The notes under the pieces are model-generated. The model saw only the letters and a program-made list of their open reading frames with translations. It did no database searches and was not told the DNA's origin. From Eutreptiella sp. 'Long Island Sound 2002' (Eukaryota; Euglenozoa; Euglenophyceae; Eutreptiales; Eutreptiaceae), in the NCBI GenBank assembly GCA_964036045.1, contig OZ038400.1, forward strand, positions 9,572,513 to 9,636,512: 64,000 nt of DNA. Reading direction: 5' to 3'. Positions 45,290 through 56,189 of this stretch are shown piece by piece. A program made the translations under genes and the position numbers. How positions within the stretch are numbered: the stretch's first letter is position 1; each line of letters begins with the position of its first letter.

Positions 45290-45735
45290 TAACAAACTCA
45301 AAGGTCCAATTGAAGAGCTGCTTAAGCCCAAGGTCACTTAGAGCACTTGTGTAAGACTGGGCCACAGACACCGTGCGCAAAATTTTGATGAAATCTTGGA
45401 ACTGAGCACCTTCGGATGAATGAGGAATCTTTAGCAACTTATCAACGGCGGCTCCAGCCAGACAATCTGGAGATGCTCCTAGAAGATGCCCAAATAATTG
45501 TGCCATTGCACAGGGCTCTGAGGATATTGTGGTGGTCATGAAGGAAAGCACTGTATGTATATATCGGTACATCGGCACACCTTCCACACCTGCCTGCAAG
45601 GCACATCAAAGCCTCCAAGTATCCATCGTCCCCTCCTCGAAGGGCAACATGAGGAGACAATGCGTACACACACAGGCCCGGCTCTTTGTAGGAGGATTGA
45701 TGTGTTGCCATTGAGTCCAGAACCATAGAGAGCGT
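45290..45735 (-). CDS. Exon of unknown helical protein, one frame break
   Basis: The 5' part reads MVLDSMATHQSSYKEPGLCV and GGDDGYLEALMCLAG; the 3' part, in another frame, reads GVEGVPMYRYIHTVLSFM, LFGHLLGASPDCLAGAAVDK and QFQDFIKILRTVSVAQSYTS. The switch falls near 45590-45605, around CAGGCAGGTGTGG. Either one base is extra in this assembly, or an unusual short intron is present. The alpha-helical repeats resemble the exon at 43965-44272. Confidence 0.5.
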
Positions 45736-46279
45736 TGTGCCACACATGTGACGTGCTCTTGATATACCTGACCCCTTCCAACGCCCATCAACCCTGCTGA
45801 TCCCCGCTGGTACACCTCCTTAATGCTTAGTGGGATGCCACTTTGTGCCCCCCACTCCACCCCACCCATGCACCCTTACATGGTGATGATTGGCAGTATT
45901 CAAAGCAAATTCCACCCGGTAGTCTGTGCATTGGGTCGCAGTGTTGGCACATTTGTGGCCCCGCATTTTTTTGTGCCCCCCCCCCCCCCCTGGGAAAAAC
46001 GCATTTGCCTTGTCACCACGCTGTTGAGTCCTCGTGTTCTGCCCGCAGCCCCGGTGCTAACCAATTGGTTTGGGTTCCGCATAGAAGTCTGCTACACAGT
46101 ACCCGCACCGTCCTTCTATGCCCCCTTCTCTGCAACATTGCTTTTGTATGGTCTCCACCCCCCACCCAGCCGCAACCTTTGGCTCCTGGACCCCCTCAGC
46201 GACGTACCGGGACCCACTGGCGCCTCTAGCGGCGCGCCCTGGCCTGTGGTCATGACGCCCAGCGGCGCTATACTTTTGT

Positions 46280-46395
46280 AGCAACTCCGTCGCGGCAACT
46301 GCGGCAACTGTGCCGCAGTTGCGGCACCGCAACAACTGCGGCACAGTTGCCGCGGTGCGCGGTGCCGCGATGCGGCACCGCGGCAACTCGCCGCG
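46280..46395. repeat. GCGGCAACT cluster with perfect 21-bp palindrome
   Basis: 46301-46321 and 46333-46353 are perfect reverse complements (GCGGCAACTGTGCCGC plus 5 bases) around an 11-nt loop. The block is built of TGCGGCA(A/C)C-type units. It directly follows the last recognised cyclase coding sequence in gene sense. Confidence 0.9.
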
Positions 46396-46994
46396 ATGTG
46401 GTCGTTGGGATGGCCCTCCAGCCACTGGTCCAGCGTGAGGCCGGCGTCCTCCACGCTGCGCGCCCTGCTGATGCTGTTGAAGGCCTGGGACCAGGCGTCG
46501 AACCCCTCCTGCTGCTGCTGCAGCTGGTACATCCACTCGTTCTCCTCCATCGCCCGCGAGTTCGGGAGCTGGTAGACCACGACGGGCTTCGCGAACCGCT
46601 TCTCGCACTTGCCGAGGCCGGGGAACTGGACCAGGTCGGCGGGGCGGAGCTCGTACCGGTACCGGACCGTGTGCTGCACCTTGTCGTCCGCGAAGACGGT
46701 GCCGGCGCCCCCGGCCTTCATCCGCGACAGCGCCACCGCGACCTTCATGGGGCTGCCGACGCACAGCATCGTCTTGAAGCCGCTGTACCCCACGGCCCCC
46801 ACGTTCGCTTCTCCGGTGGAAAGCCCGATGTTGGCGGCGATGTCGGGGACGTGCACCTTCAGCAGCGCCTGAACGCTGAGGGCCGCTTGGGCAGAGGCGT
46901 TGACGGCGTCGCTGCACGGGAAATGCGCGTTGAAGGTGACGATCATCTGATCGCCCAACAGGAGGTCGACGTTCCCGCGGCAGTGCAGCGCGAC
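46388..46994 (-). CDS. Receptor with class III cyclase-like domain, catalytic-half exon
   Basis: Starts after a TTTCCCGGCAG acceptor. It reads VALHCRGNVDLLLGDQMIVT (the GD-containing strand with the second metal-binding Asp kept), NIGLSTGEANVGAVGYSG, and MLCVGSPMKVAVALSRMK. In active cyclases the last segment carries an Asn and an Arg needed for catalysis; here those columns read Lys and Ala. The usual substrate-selecting Lys/Glu before GD is Leu. The fold is clear, activity doubtful. A coiled tail (YQLQQQQEGFDAW, LTLDQWLEGHPND) follows. The 3' end is uncertain because the frame continues into the GCGGCAACT cluster. Confidence 0.75.
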
Positions 46995-47142
46995 CTGCCG
47001 GGAAACGGAGGACGGCGCGGGGCATTCCGCGGAGAACGGGGCACCGGTGCACGATCCGAAGGAACGACGGACGGTGCCGCACGGTCCGGGGGGATGGACC
47101 CCAGTGCCGCACCCGCCTCAATCTAAAGAGGGGGGGGGGGGG

Positions 47143-47372
47143 GTCTGGGCGCCGCTGACGCGCAAACGGCACATCCCGCCACATTCAGCACAGCCCCGGC
47201 ACACCAACCACTGGGCTCCGCGAACGCGGAAACGACACCAGCGGGAGCACCGGCCGCAGCGGCCGACACAACGCAGCGCCCCGACGCAACATGCGAAGGG
47301 ACGAGCGGGTGACTGTCCAGGGCCCCGTAAAGAAACAACCACCGAACGGAATGTCACACAGGGGGTCTGGGG
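47143..47372 (-). repeat. Dispersed family A, copy 4 (inverted, truncated)
   Basis: Reverse orientation relative to copies 1-3, truncated in the internal tandem region beside a G-run (about 47130-47142). It lies in the intron between the two cyclase-domain exons. Confidence 0.85.
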
Positions 47373-47523
47373 TGGGGCCTGAGTAGTGTGAAGTTGGGGC
47401 ATCGTGTTCCGCATGCCATCCGCCGTTCCAATGCCACTCCTATGCGAAAGGTCCCGCTCCATTCAAGTGTAGTGACCACCACCGGGACAGAGCCTGGGCT
47501 CGGGCTCCGGGACAGAAACCGAC

Positions 47524-47982
47524 CTGATGGACCACAATCACGTAGTGATCGAATACGGACGCAGAGGGGGCCTCTCCCAGCGTCTTAAGCCAGCCACTCG
47601 TGCCCAGCAGATTCACCGCAAGCACCGTCACGTTACTTGGGAGCAAAGTGGAGGCCACTGCGGTCTGCAACACTCTGTTCGTGATGACCGCCTCGAAGCT
47701 GCTTTTCGAGCCCCGATGCCGGGGCGTGCTCCTGTTCAACTCCAAGTCCGAGGAATTCGGCGAGAGGGTGCCCGACGCCGACGTTGCCGTGATGGATCCG
47801 TTCCTGCGCCCTGTCGTCACCACCGACGTGGCTCTGCCCACGACCACTGGCTGCAGCGCTCCGAGATCCATGTCGTCGGCGCTGAACATGTTCATCCTCC
47901 TCTTCGATCCGTGTGAAAACAAGGCATCGGGCATGTAGCCCTTGTACTCTTGCAAACGCTTCAACAAAGCTGCGAACGCCAC
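47524..47982 (-). CDS. Receptor cyclase gene, linker and first half of cyclase domain
   Basis: Exon of 459 nt (153 codons, phase 0 at both ends) from a TGCCTCACTCAG acceptor to a CAG-GTCGGT donor. It opens VAFAALLKRLQEYKGYMPDA, the helix that follows HAMP regions in receptor cyclases, then a Ser/Thr-rich loop, and ends FEAVITNRVLQTAVASTLLP, NVTVLAVNLLGTSGWL, FDHYVIVVHQ. The VTVL strand is where the first metal-binding Asp should be; the residue is Asn. Joins in frame to both neighbours. Confidence 0.8.
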
Positions 47983-48385
47983 CTGAGTGAGGCAGAAGCC
48001 GGGAGGGAATGGAGCCGGGGAGCTTTGACACGGGCGCAGCGGGGGGGATCCAGCCCCTTCCCCAGAACTCCCCCTGATGCATCCGATGGAGCTCCACAGC
48101 CGGGCGGGTTGCCGAGGCCCCGGATCACGAACATGCCTCTCAAAGCCCAACTTGCTGAGTGCATGGCGCCCTCGCCATTGAATGCATGGCTCTCGAGTGT
48201 GCCCAATGTGGCCCACTAATTCTGTGGAACAGCTGGAGGACCGCTGAATACACGTGTCCACATCCCCACATGCACATAAGCGATTGTGTATGCACACTTT
48301 TCCGCGTTTACACAACATAGTCATAGTCATGGTCATAGATCAGCTATCACACCATATACTGGGCCCCATTATAGAGCTACAGGAC

Positions 48386-49586
48386 CATACTTGGCGCTGA
48401 CACCTGCCACGGTAGGTGTCGGCAGGTATCAGGCAGTTTGGTAGAGGCACATGGAAACACACACACACACACACACACACTTCGTGCGGGAAAACCAGTG
48501 GGGACCAAACGCGGGGCACAACGTCAGTGAAGACGAAAGCAAGCGAAGGCAGAGCACTGGTCACCGAGACAATTTCATCAGGCCATTAACAAAAAGGTAG
48601 GCAAGGTCCTTTCTGCGACAGGAGTGACAGCGAAGTGGAGTCATGTTATCACAGTGCAATGCAGTACTGGTCACTGATGACCCATTTCCCTGTCCGGCCC
48701 TGTCTAGCCAATGAGTGTAAGAGTTGTTGAGGAACGCAGCGCTACTTACATGTCTACCCTGGAGGCACTTTTCTGGAGACGGGTGTAACCACCCGCTCAC
48801 ACACACACAGACTCCCAGGGGGGGCAGTCATGGTTACTGGGCCGGACTTTGGCGGCGTGAAAGTGGAGGATGTCCCAGTCCCCGCACCAAAACCCTGTGG
48901 TGCCGTCTGGTGACAGTGAGGGATCCAATTGCCAACCGCTGTAGCTGTCCCCTGCCCAGTGTGCATGTCGTCGCAGCCAAGCGGCGCACATCGTGAGGTG
49001 GCAACAGTGTGGCATTGGGAGGAGTGGGCGAATCGTGTAGAGATAGCGGACAGTGGCTGTGTGGTCGTTGGGGCTCGTTGACAGGCCCCTAGTAACTGCC
49101 GAATGGGCTGCCCTGGTGACCTGCGGCAGTGCATACCCGCTGAGAAGGGCTATTTGCAACCAAATGGAGAGGGACAGCAGCTCCCCCGCCCATGTCGTGG
49201 CCCATGGGCGTGCGTTGCTTAGGGCGCCCGTCATGATACCCGGGAGGTAGGCAGGATAGGCGCTTGTAGGAGACACGAGGGGGGGGTGCACTTTTCAAGC
49301 TCCAGGTTGAGGAGAGCGCGTTGGGGTGCAAGTACGCCAGCCCCTTACCCGTTTCTCCGCGGATCATGTCAAACCCGAGGGTTGTGGTGGACGTTGAGTG
49401 GCAACGATGTTTGCAGGCGTCCCCATGACCTGACATACACTCACAGAGCACATCAAGTCCCCATGCCTCGCCCAGCAGGTTACACACACACACAGGTCCG
49501 GCAGGTGTTGACAGGTGTCACTAAATGTTTGGGCAGGTGTTGGCAGGTGTCATAAAAGGTTGCGGCAGGTGTTAGCGCCAAGTATG
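48386..49586. mobile_element. hAT-like element in cyclase intron
   Basis: Terminal inverted repeats of 23 bp, CATACTTGGCGCT(G/A)ACACCT plus GCC, one difference. Flanking 8-bp sequences TACAGGAC (48378-48385) and TACCGGAC (49587-49594) differ by one base, as expected of an old target duplication. Subterminal GGCAGGTGT motifs are repeated at both ends in inverted sense. CA tips, 8-bp duplication and subterminal arrays fit hAT. No transposase domain recognised in 1.2 kb, so it is non-autonomous. A truncated relative is at 29475-29830. Confidence 0.75.
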
Positions 49587-49599
49587 TACCGGACCTGCT

Positions 49600-49955
49600 G
49601 GGGTGCAGCGTCTTCGGGGGGTACTCGCGGGGAGATGCTTGCCGGGGGACCAAACCAACTGGCACTCCATGACCGCCCCATGAGGAGGCCGCTCTGACCG
49701 ACCTTCAGCAGGTGGAGTGGGATATCCGCATACCACTCGCAGCCATCAACGCTGCCCTCCATTGGCAGTACGGCCAGCAGGATGCGTGCCCGCGGAAAGG
49801 CCCGGGCATCGGGGGCCGACCGTGGCAGCACCACAACGTCCAATATACATTTGTGCATCAGGAGCCTGGACGGCCGGTATCCCCAATCCTCTGGGTCCTC
49901 CGTCACGCTGTGGACGATCTCAGGTACCCCGAGAACCCACGGCAGGGGGGGCACC
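49600..49955 (-). CDS. Possible nested exon in cyclase intron, unknown
   Basis: A minus-strand frame of about 115 codons reads EIVHSVTEDPEDWGYRPSRL, LMHKCILDVVVLPRSAPDAR, ILLAVLPMEGSVDGCEWYAD and IPLHLLKVGQSGLLMG. It looks like protein, not repeat. It lies between two cyclase exons that already join in phase, so it is either an alternative exon, a remnant of an inserted gene, or part of a separate nested gene. It ends at the right edge of the hAT-like element. Confidence 0.4.
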
Positions 49956-50593
49956 CACCCCCTCCATCGCGGTGCCATACACCGCCCCTGCTGTGGCCGG
50001 TCAGGACGGCCTGCACCAGTGGAGCCACCGCGGGAGGGTGGTCAAACCACCCGAGGAAGGCCATCTCTGGATCCCTAAGGTGCCTGGCTGGCGTGCCAAG
50101 GGCGGCATACGGTTGCACCCAAGAGAAACATTGCAGCCGCGGTTGCTGAGCACAACGCATTGGGCATGGTCTCCCCCTTGGCACGGCATACGGTACAGGC
50201 CACCGTGCAGTCCTACCCCAACTGTGGCCAAAATTACCCTTGCAACGCCCCCCTCCCCCTGCGCCAGCAGGAGGGGGCAATGGGGAGGGGAGAGGGGAGG
50301 AGCGGAAGGGCGCGGATGTGTTTTTTTTGGGGGGGGGTGGTACATAGGAAAAGTGGAGAAGAGGCAGAGCAGAGGGGACGGGGGTCCGTCCAAACTCTTC
50401 GTGTGCGCATGACGGACAGCGCTGCATGCAGCAGCTGGTCTTCGGCGGACAGGGTGCTCAGCGCCGGCCTTCCGATTCACAAGCCCCCGACGTCTGCTGG
50501 CTGTACTCCGTGGCAGGAGGCAGGGCCAGAAGGGCACTCATCAGCCACCGCAACAGCACTCGCAAATCCCGCACGCTGCACCCATGTACTGAC

Positions 50594-52556
50594 CTGTATT
50601 CTGTGGAACTCCGTCACCGGTGAGCTCGTGAAGTCTCGGAAGTCCTCCACCTTCATGGCTGCGGCGGCCTCCATCATGTGCACAATGTACCTCAGCCCCG
50701 ACGTCAGCCAGACTGTGCCCAAGATGCTGATGGTCACCACCGCGATCAATATCGCGCCCACAAGGCCCAGAGCCATGTAAGCGCTCCTCTGCAACACCAG
50801 CACGTCATGCTCCTTTACCTCCCTCAAATGGGCCATCTGATGCATTTCGGCTTCGTGGAGCTCCGACAGCCCTTTGATGAGAGACAGACGCACTTTGCGC
50901 TGCGAATCTGTGTGCAGCTCAAGTGCCACAGTCCGTGTGCGATACTCAACCCCAATCAGCTCATCGAGGCTGCGCTGCTCGAGCTCCACCAAATTCCTGT
51001 TCGTGGATTCCAGATCGGAGCGCAGGTGCTGGTGCATCGCCTGCGTTGCTGCCTTCATATCAGCGGTCGCGGTTGCTGTCATGCGCTCCACTTCGCCGTG
51101 GACCTCTTCCCGGTCAAAGCCCACGACAACGAAGTAGTCCAAGCCCTCCACGTGATCCGGAAAGATGTCCCACAATACCCCGTGGAGCTCCAACGCGGCG
51201 TGCTCGCCAATGCGGCGCCGCCGTGGCTGCAGCCACTTGCTCAGCAGCACGAGCTCATCGTCGAGTGCGTCCGAAAGGGGCCGGCTCTGGGACACCACCT
51301 GACCATTGGGGTCCAGGGTCACTTGGGTGCTGCTCCCCAGGCGCGTGCCCAGCATGCTCAGTGACTCGTCGTTGACCACGATGGCAATGTGTGTGTTGTC
51401 CGAATACTTCAGCGTCTTCAGAAAGTCGTCCAGCTGGTGCAGCATCAGATCAACCCCCACCACCCCGGCCAGTGCTCGGGGGCCCTGCCCGGTGTCGTTG
51501 TACAGCGGCAGCGTCATGGCCAGCGCCATGCTCTGAGAGAACGCCTCCATGTGTGGCCCCGACATGCGGTTCACTGGGGGCCCCGTCGCGTTGCCGTGCC
51601 ACCGGTACCAGGCCTGGCATCGCGCGTCGTACCCGCAGGCCCCTGCGCAGATGTGTGCGCAGAGCTGCGGCGGCGCGGGGCTGTACTGCGGCCGCTCCGT
51701 CCGCAGCCGGACGTCCCAACGCGCGTGCGCTGCCTCGGGCGACGTGCGGTTGCGCACCGGCCATATCGCGAAGGCCCGCCCTCTGGCGTCGGTGTCGTTG
51801 AGTGACGCGGGATCCACATCGACGTTCATCACTGCCCCCAGTCCCCAGGGGTCGCAGAAGTACAGTCTGCCCTGTTCGGTGCCGACGTACGCCCCGATGC
51901 CGGGGGTCGTGGCCGCCACGCGGCACTGCATGGCAAGAATGGCGACGTCTTGTTGCGGCGTGGAGGACGCGGGGTGTCCTGGCACGGGGAGTGTGAGGTC
52001 CACCAGCCCCTGGTGGTAGAGGTCGGCATTGAGAAGGTTGGCGGTGGCCGTGGCGAGGATCAGGCGTCGGAATTCTGCATCGGCCTTCCTGGCGAGTTCC
52101 AGACGGAAGCGGCCTGCAAACTGACGCGTGAGAGCATCGGAGGCATTGATCAACTCTCGGACATTTGATGCAAAGACGTCGGTGAGGAGGTCCAGTTCCT
52201 GGGTGTTTTGGGCAGCGGAGTCTTTCACTAGGCGCTCTAGACCAATCGTGACATTGAAAAGTTGTCGTTCGAAATCCTGTATGACTAGTTCCGTGTGGTC
52301 CAGGACGGCGCTTGATGTATTCGTCGCTAAGCTCGAGCAATTGCCGGCAATCTTTTTGACAAGGCCCTCATCCTCCTTGGTGACCTCCCGAATGAGATCC
52401 TCAAACTCCAAGAGCATCTCCAAGAACCGTGCTTGTGAGGAACCAAAAGTGATGCCCCACCCAACCAAGGCGCAAATCATGATAGCAGCAGTAAGTACAA
52501 GAGCAAACAACACAGCCAGCCTCATTCTCCAATGTGCAGTGACCACCGGAGTCGAT
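50594..52556 (-). CDS. Receptor cyclase gene, membrane and sensor exon
   Basis: Exon of 1963 nt from a CGTTTTACAG acceptor to a CAG-GTCAGT donor. Order: a first membrane segment (MRLAVLFALVLTAAIM onward), an ectodomain of ~550 residues rich in N-glycosylation sites and Cys, with a Cache-like part (ALAGVVGVDLMLHQLDDFLK, HIAIVVNDESLSMLGT), helical region (TEFHRIQ at the end), and a second membrane segment (YMALGLVGAILIAVVTISIL) about 60 residues before the end, followed by a HAMP-like helix (YIVHMMEAAAAMKVEDF). This is the layout of a two-pass surface receptor passing a ligand signal to the cytosolic cyclase-like domain encoded downstream. An ATG 10 codons in could be the start. Confidence 0.85.
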
Positions 52557-52599
52557 CTGTAAAACGGAGGCGAGAGAGGGGGGTCACAATCATGATGCA

Positions 52600-54780
52600 A
52601 TTTTTTTTTGCACAATGCACTCGAGGAATTCTATGCAACGCTCGGCCCGATGACATGCACACAAGTAATTCATATGTGTGTGAGACGTGGGCGTGCGCAT
52701 TGGCTTGATCGGCTTTCATTTTCACATTGGTGGCATTTGTAGCGTTTCGCGCCCGCAATATCACAGATATTGGTGTGAGGCTAGGCAGTCCATGCTAGCC
52801 GTGACTTCGTGGCGGAGGCTCCTGCTTTGCACAACTGCTTTGCACAAAAAGAAAAGGATGACCGGAGCACATCCTCACTGGTCTTCCTTTGTTTTGTTGT
52901 CGAGTCTATCTTCGGATACTGCAAAGGCTTCGGCACAAGCACACAGGGCACAATGAGCGAGCGACAAATATGTGTGCCGCAAGTAAATCTCCCCCGCAAG
53001 GGGCCGACGGCTGTAGGGCGACCGGGGGAGGGGCCCCCGCCGCCGTTGTCCGCGACCAAAACCTGTACTAATCGCGATATTTGGCGAAATTTTCGAAATC
53101 GTTCCGCACACCTCACACCTTACCCCTTAAAACAATCATCTTGGAAAATATAAAAACGCGCCTTTTCGACTTTTTGGTCGTTGATGGTCGTTTTAGGGAA
53201 ATAGCACAGTTTTGAGCAGGTTTTCAACGAGTCTCGGCAATATTTTTGCTAAATTTTCGACATGCGGCTGGACGCCGTTTTGCCCCATGTTGTTCCCCCT
53301 TACAATGATTAGCTCGGGTACCGTTATGCTGTTTTCGGGGCACTTTGAGCTTTTAGGGCAGTTTTGCACCAAAAGTGGGGCAAACATTTCTACAAGCGCA
53401 ATCTGAACCCCGATGAGGGTATCCATGGACCACGATGGATTGCTCGCAAGAAACAAGACTCGCTAGACTCGGTTTCTTTGGGGTGTGCCGCACAGAAACC
53501 GAGACTGGCGGCCGTGACACTGGTTTTTTCGGTGTATGTTCGTCACGGAGCCACATACATTGATCATGTGCCAATCCATGTTCAAGCAATACCATGTGAT
53601 ATGTATACCCAAAGGAGAACCGCCACTCAATTCTCCCTGATCCCTGCTAGTTCTAGACTCCAACCCACATGCGATGTGGAAACATGCAACATCATAACAA
53701 GCACCCATGCCCATTCTGCGACAGCCATTTCGGTTCCCCATGTCTCCCCGTGATAGGATAGATTATTATCATGCATGCAGCGCTGCATGTGTATGTTTGT
53801 TGCAGTGCAGGTGTGTGCAGTGCATTCATTCGTGGTGGTGGTTACAAAGAGGGTAGCACAAGGAATATGTGACAAAGCATGCCTTCGTCTTTGCTGGGAA
53901 TGTTTGGAGCTTTCGAAATTTTCGGTGTGGGCACCAAGGGAGGTTTTGTGACGCCGTAGATTCAACGGATCCTAGCCTTGCCGCCCCCCCCTCCCCCCCA
54001 TGGATTCTGCGGATTCTGCGGATCCCGCAGACTTTCCAACCATGTCTTAGCTTGGATGGCCGGAAAATGACCGGCCCAAGCTGCCCGAGCCCCCCTTTCC
54101 GTCCCGACGTGTCGGCGGAAACTCCAAGGCAATAGGGGGCTAGGCAGGGGTTCTTCGGTCCTCCGCTCGAGGATCCGCTCCAATCCAAGCAAGGTGCGGA
54201 CCTCAGTTCTGCGTGGATTGTATTGTCTAGTCCCCCCTTGTAGCCGGACTCACCCTCGTCACCCTCCGAGACTGTTTCATAAGTAATTCATAGGCACTAG
54301 TGTGACGTGGAATACAAGCAAAAGCAAACCAATGGTCCATGAACAATCTTACAAAAAATTTGTTGAAAAGTACTCCCAATAATGTGGTATGCCACGAAAG
54401 CAAAAGTGAAACAATGCCAGACACATTAGGGGTTTGGAACCATGTCGGACACATGAGGGGCTCAGATCCATATTGGACACATTAGGGGCTCAGAACCATG
54501 TTGGGTGTCCTTCTCTGCTTGGTAAACCCTGCCTTGGTGATGCGCGATTCCCCCAAGTCTCGAAAGCGCCCTCGATTTTGGTACAACCCTCACTGACACT
54601 GCAGGTCACCATAGGGAGCATGTTGTTACACACTTTTGTTACACACTTCCTCGGCCTCCCAAATAAGAGGAGGTGTTGCCCTAAAAGGAAAAAGAATCAC
54701 CCCTTGCCCTGAGATAATGTTGGGAGTGGTGACCCCATACCACTTCCCTTGTGGGGCAAACGGAGTGGATAGGGAGCTTG
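52600..54780. other. No supported gene
   Basis: Two motifs stand out: an AT-rich stretch 53090-53240, and three 28-bp tandem units at 54422-54505 (CACATTAGGGG..GGAACCATGT). Minus-strand frames at 53193-53456 and 54227-54454 are weakly protein-like, but I cannot support them. Confidence 0.4.
54422..54505 (+). repeat. Tandem repeat, 28 bp x 3
   Basis: Three units of CACAT(T/G)AGGGG followed by (T/C)T(T/C).GA.CCAT.TT/CGG. No related copies seen elsewhere in the window. Confidence 0.85.
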
Positions 54781-54785
54781 GTTTC

Positions 54786-55578
54786 TAGGTCCTCGGCGGC
54801 ATGGACTTGGATTTGCGGTACTCATTTATACGGTTTGAAAAATCAATGGCACAAGTGAAAATGTGCTCCAAAAAATCACTTCTGGAGAGGTCACACGGAG
54901 GAGACTCGGGAGAAGACATAGACAAATCAAGCATGGCGGTCGAACGTGCAATGTGCAACGCAGACGTTTCCCATGCTCTATGCACATTCTCAATTTGTGC
55001 ATCAGCATCCTTACGATAATTGTTGACGGACGCCTCACGTGGAATGTCCTTGACAAATCTTTAGTGAGTTTCGACCTATCATACGGATCCAACGCCACAG
55101 ACAAATATTTTAACATGTGGGCTAACGGAGGAGAAAGTTCCAAAGGTTGCTCCACCAAAGGCAAAAAAAAATCCTCAGAATCCTCGTTCTCACCCAAAGA
55201 ATGCTTTGTTAATGCATCACACAAGGCCCACGCTGCATCCTTCGTATCACCCGCTAGAGCTTTGGGTATAGAATTGATGCGCCACAACAAATCAAGGCCA
55301 ACAAGCACGACATCTCAATAAACATCGAATGAAGTGGCCAATAGTCCTACTTGAGTGAAAATATTAAGAAGCCGGGATAAGTTCCCTTGACCGTAACCAG
55401 CTCCCGACCAATTATCACCCTTGTTAATAATCTCCGCATGGAACTCTTGAGGTGCCAAGGTGGCATATTGTACCAGGTTCTCCATAAACAACCGCCAGCT
55501 GGAATCCAACACTGATTGGTCCGTAGCGCACAGTGATTGCCGGGTAGTAATCGTAACAGAACGAACGGCTAAATCCAT
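54786..55578 (-). CDS. Large helical protein, two frame problems
   Basis: From an ATG at 55578 (context ACCATGG) the frame reads SSWRLFMENLVQYATLAPQE and SRLLNIFTQVGLLATSFDVY, then an in-frame TGA (55315-55317), then LVGLDLLWRINSIPKALAGD, AAWALCDALTKHSLGENEDS and SPPLAHMLKYLSVALDP. Near 55050-55070 the protein-like frame changes; it continues KDIPREASVNNYRKDADAQI and DFLEHIFTCAIDFSNRINEY. A 26-base GT..AG segment could bridge the second break, but such introns are not seen elsewhere here. The helical repeats recall the scaffold parts of giant ubiquitin ligases or deubiquitinases, a weak resemblance only. It may be a decaying gene or contain assembly errors. Confidence 0.45.
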
Positions 55579-55599
55579 GGTAATTATAGATAAACCAAG

Positions 55600-55810
55600 T
55601 GGGACTTTTGAACGACAGGACTATCCGCCGCCGGCGGCGACAAAAAACCTACCGCCGGTAGTAGAGGGACAATGTCCAGAGCTGCCCTGTGCCAGGAAGG
55701 AGCCTTCCTTGATGCTGGCCACGAGGCTGTTTGCGACTTGTGTGTTCGCTCTGCACGCCCCAGTAGTGCATTCTTCAGCCACCATTCTTCAAGCACCTCG
55801 TCATTAGCCC
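55600..55810 (-). CDS. Possible exon, frame ambiguous
   Basis: Two minus-strand frames remain open. The more protein-like reads RANTQVANSLVASIKEGSFL then AQGSSGHCPSTTG; the other reads SRKAPSWHRAALDIVPLLPA before a GTAGGT donor. It lies just upstream of the exon starting at 55578 and may belong to the same gene. Confidence 0.25.
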
Positions 55811-55939
55811 CCCAATCAATGGATCTACTGATTCTGGATTCACGGATACTGTGATACGCTGCTCTAAGGCGTGGTGCAGAACCCCCCCAATTTGGGGGGT
55901 TGTTAATATGGTTCCAACTCAGGGTTTCAGGTGTTACGT

Positions 55940-56045
55940 AACCTCCGCGATAACCCCCGTGATAACTAGTTTTCCCGTGATAACTACCGCGATAACCCCC
56001 GCGATGACTAGGTTATCGCGTGATAACCCCCGCAATAACTAGTGC
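55940..56045. repeat. CGCGATAACCC tandem/inverted cluster
   Basis: At least seven copies of (C/G)(G/A/C)(C/T)GATAAC(C/T)(C/A)(C/G), mostly direct with one inverted copy (GGTTATCGCG). The unit is about 11-18 bp. Confidence 0.8.
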
Positions 56046-56189
56046 ACTTACCCCGTTCTAACTACTTAGAGCACAAAAAGACCAAATTACAAAAAAGTGC
56101 AAAACGGGCAATATTGAGCAAACGAGACATGCAAGGCACACTGTTGCATCATAGTGCACCCATGATCGCGCTTCATTTGCTCATGTTCC

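Noticed and set aside
46261-46395. Extension of the cyclase protein through the GCGGCAACT cluster
   Set aside because: The residues become a low-complexity Ala/Arg/Cys mix produced by the repeat; an exon end at about 46388 is more likely, though not proven.
55315-55317. Selenocysteine at TGA
   Set aside because: No redox-type context and no identifiable downstream element; frame breaks nearby make decay or error simpler.
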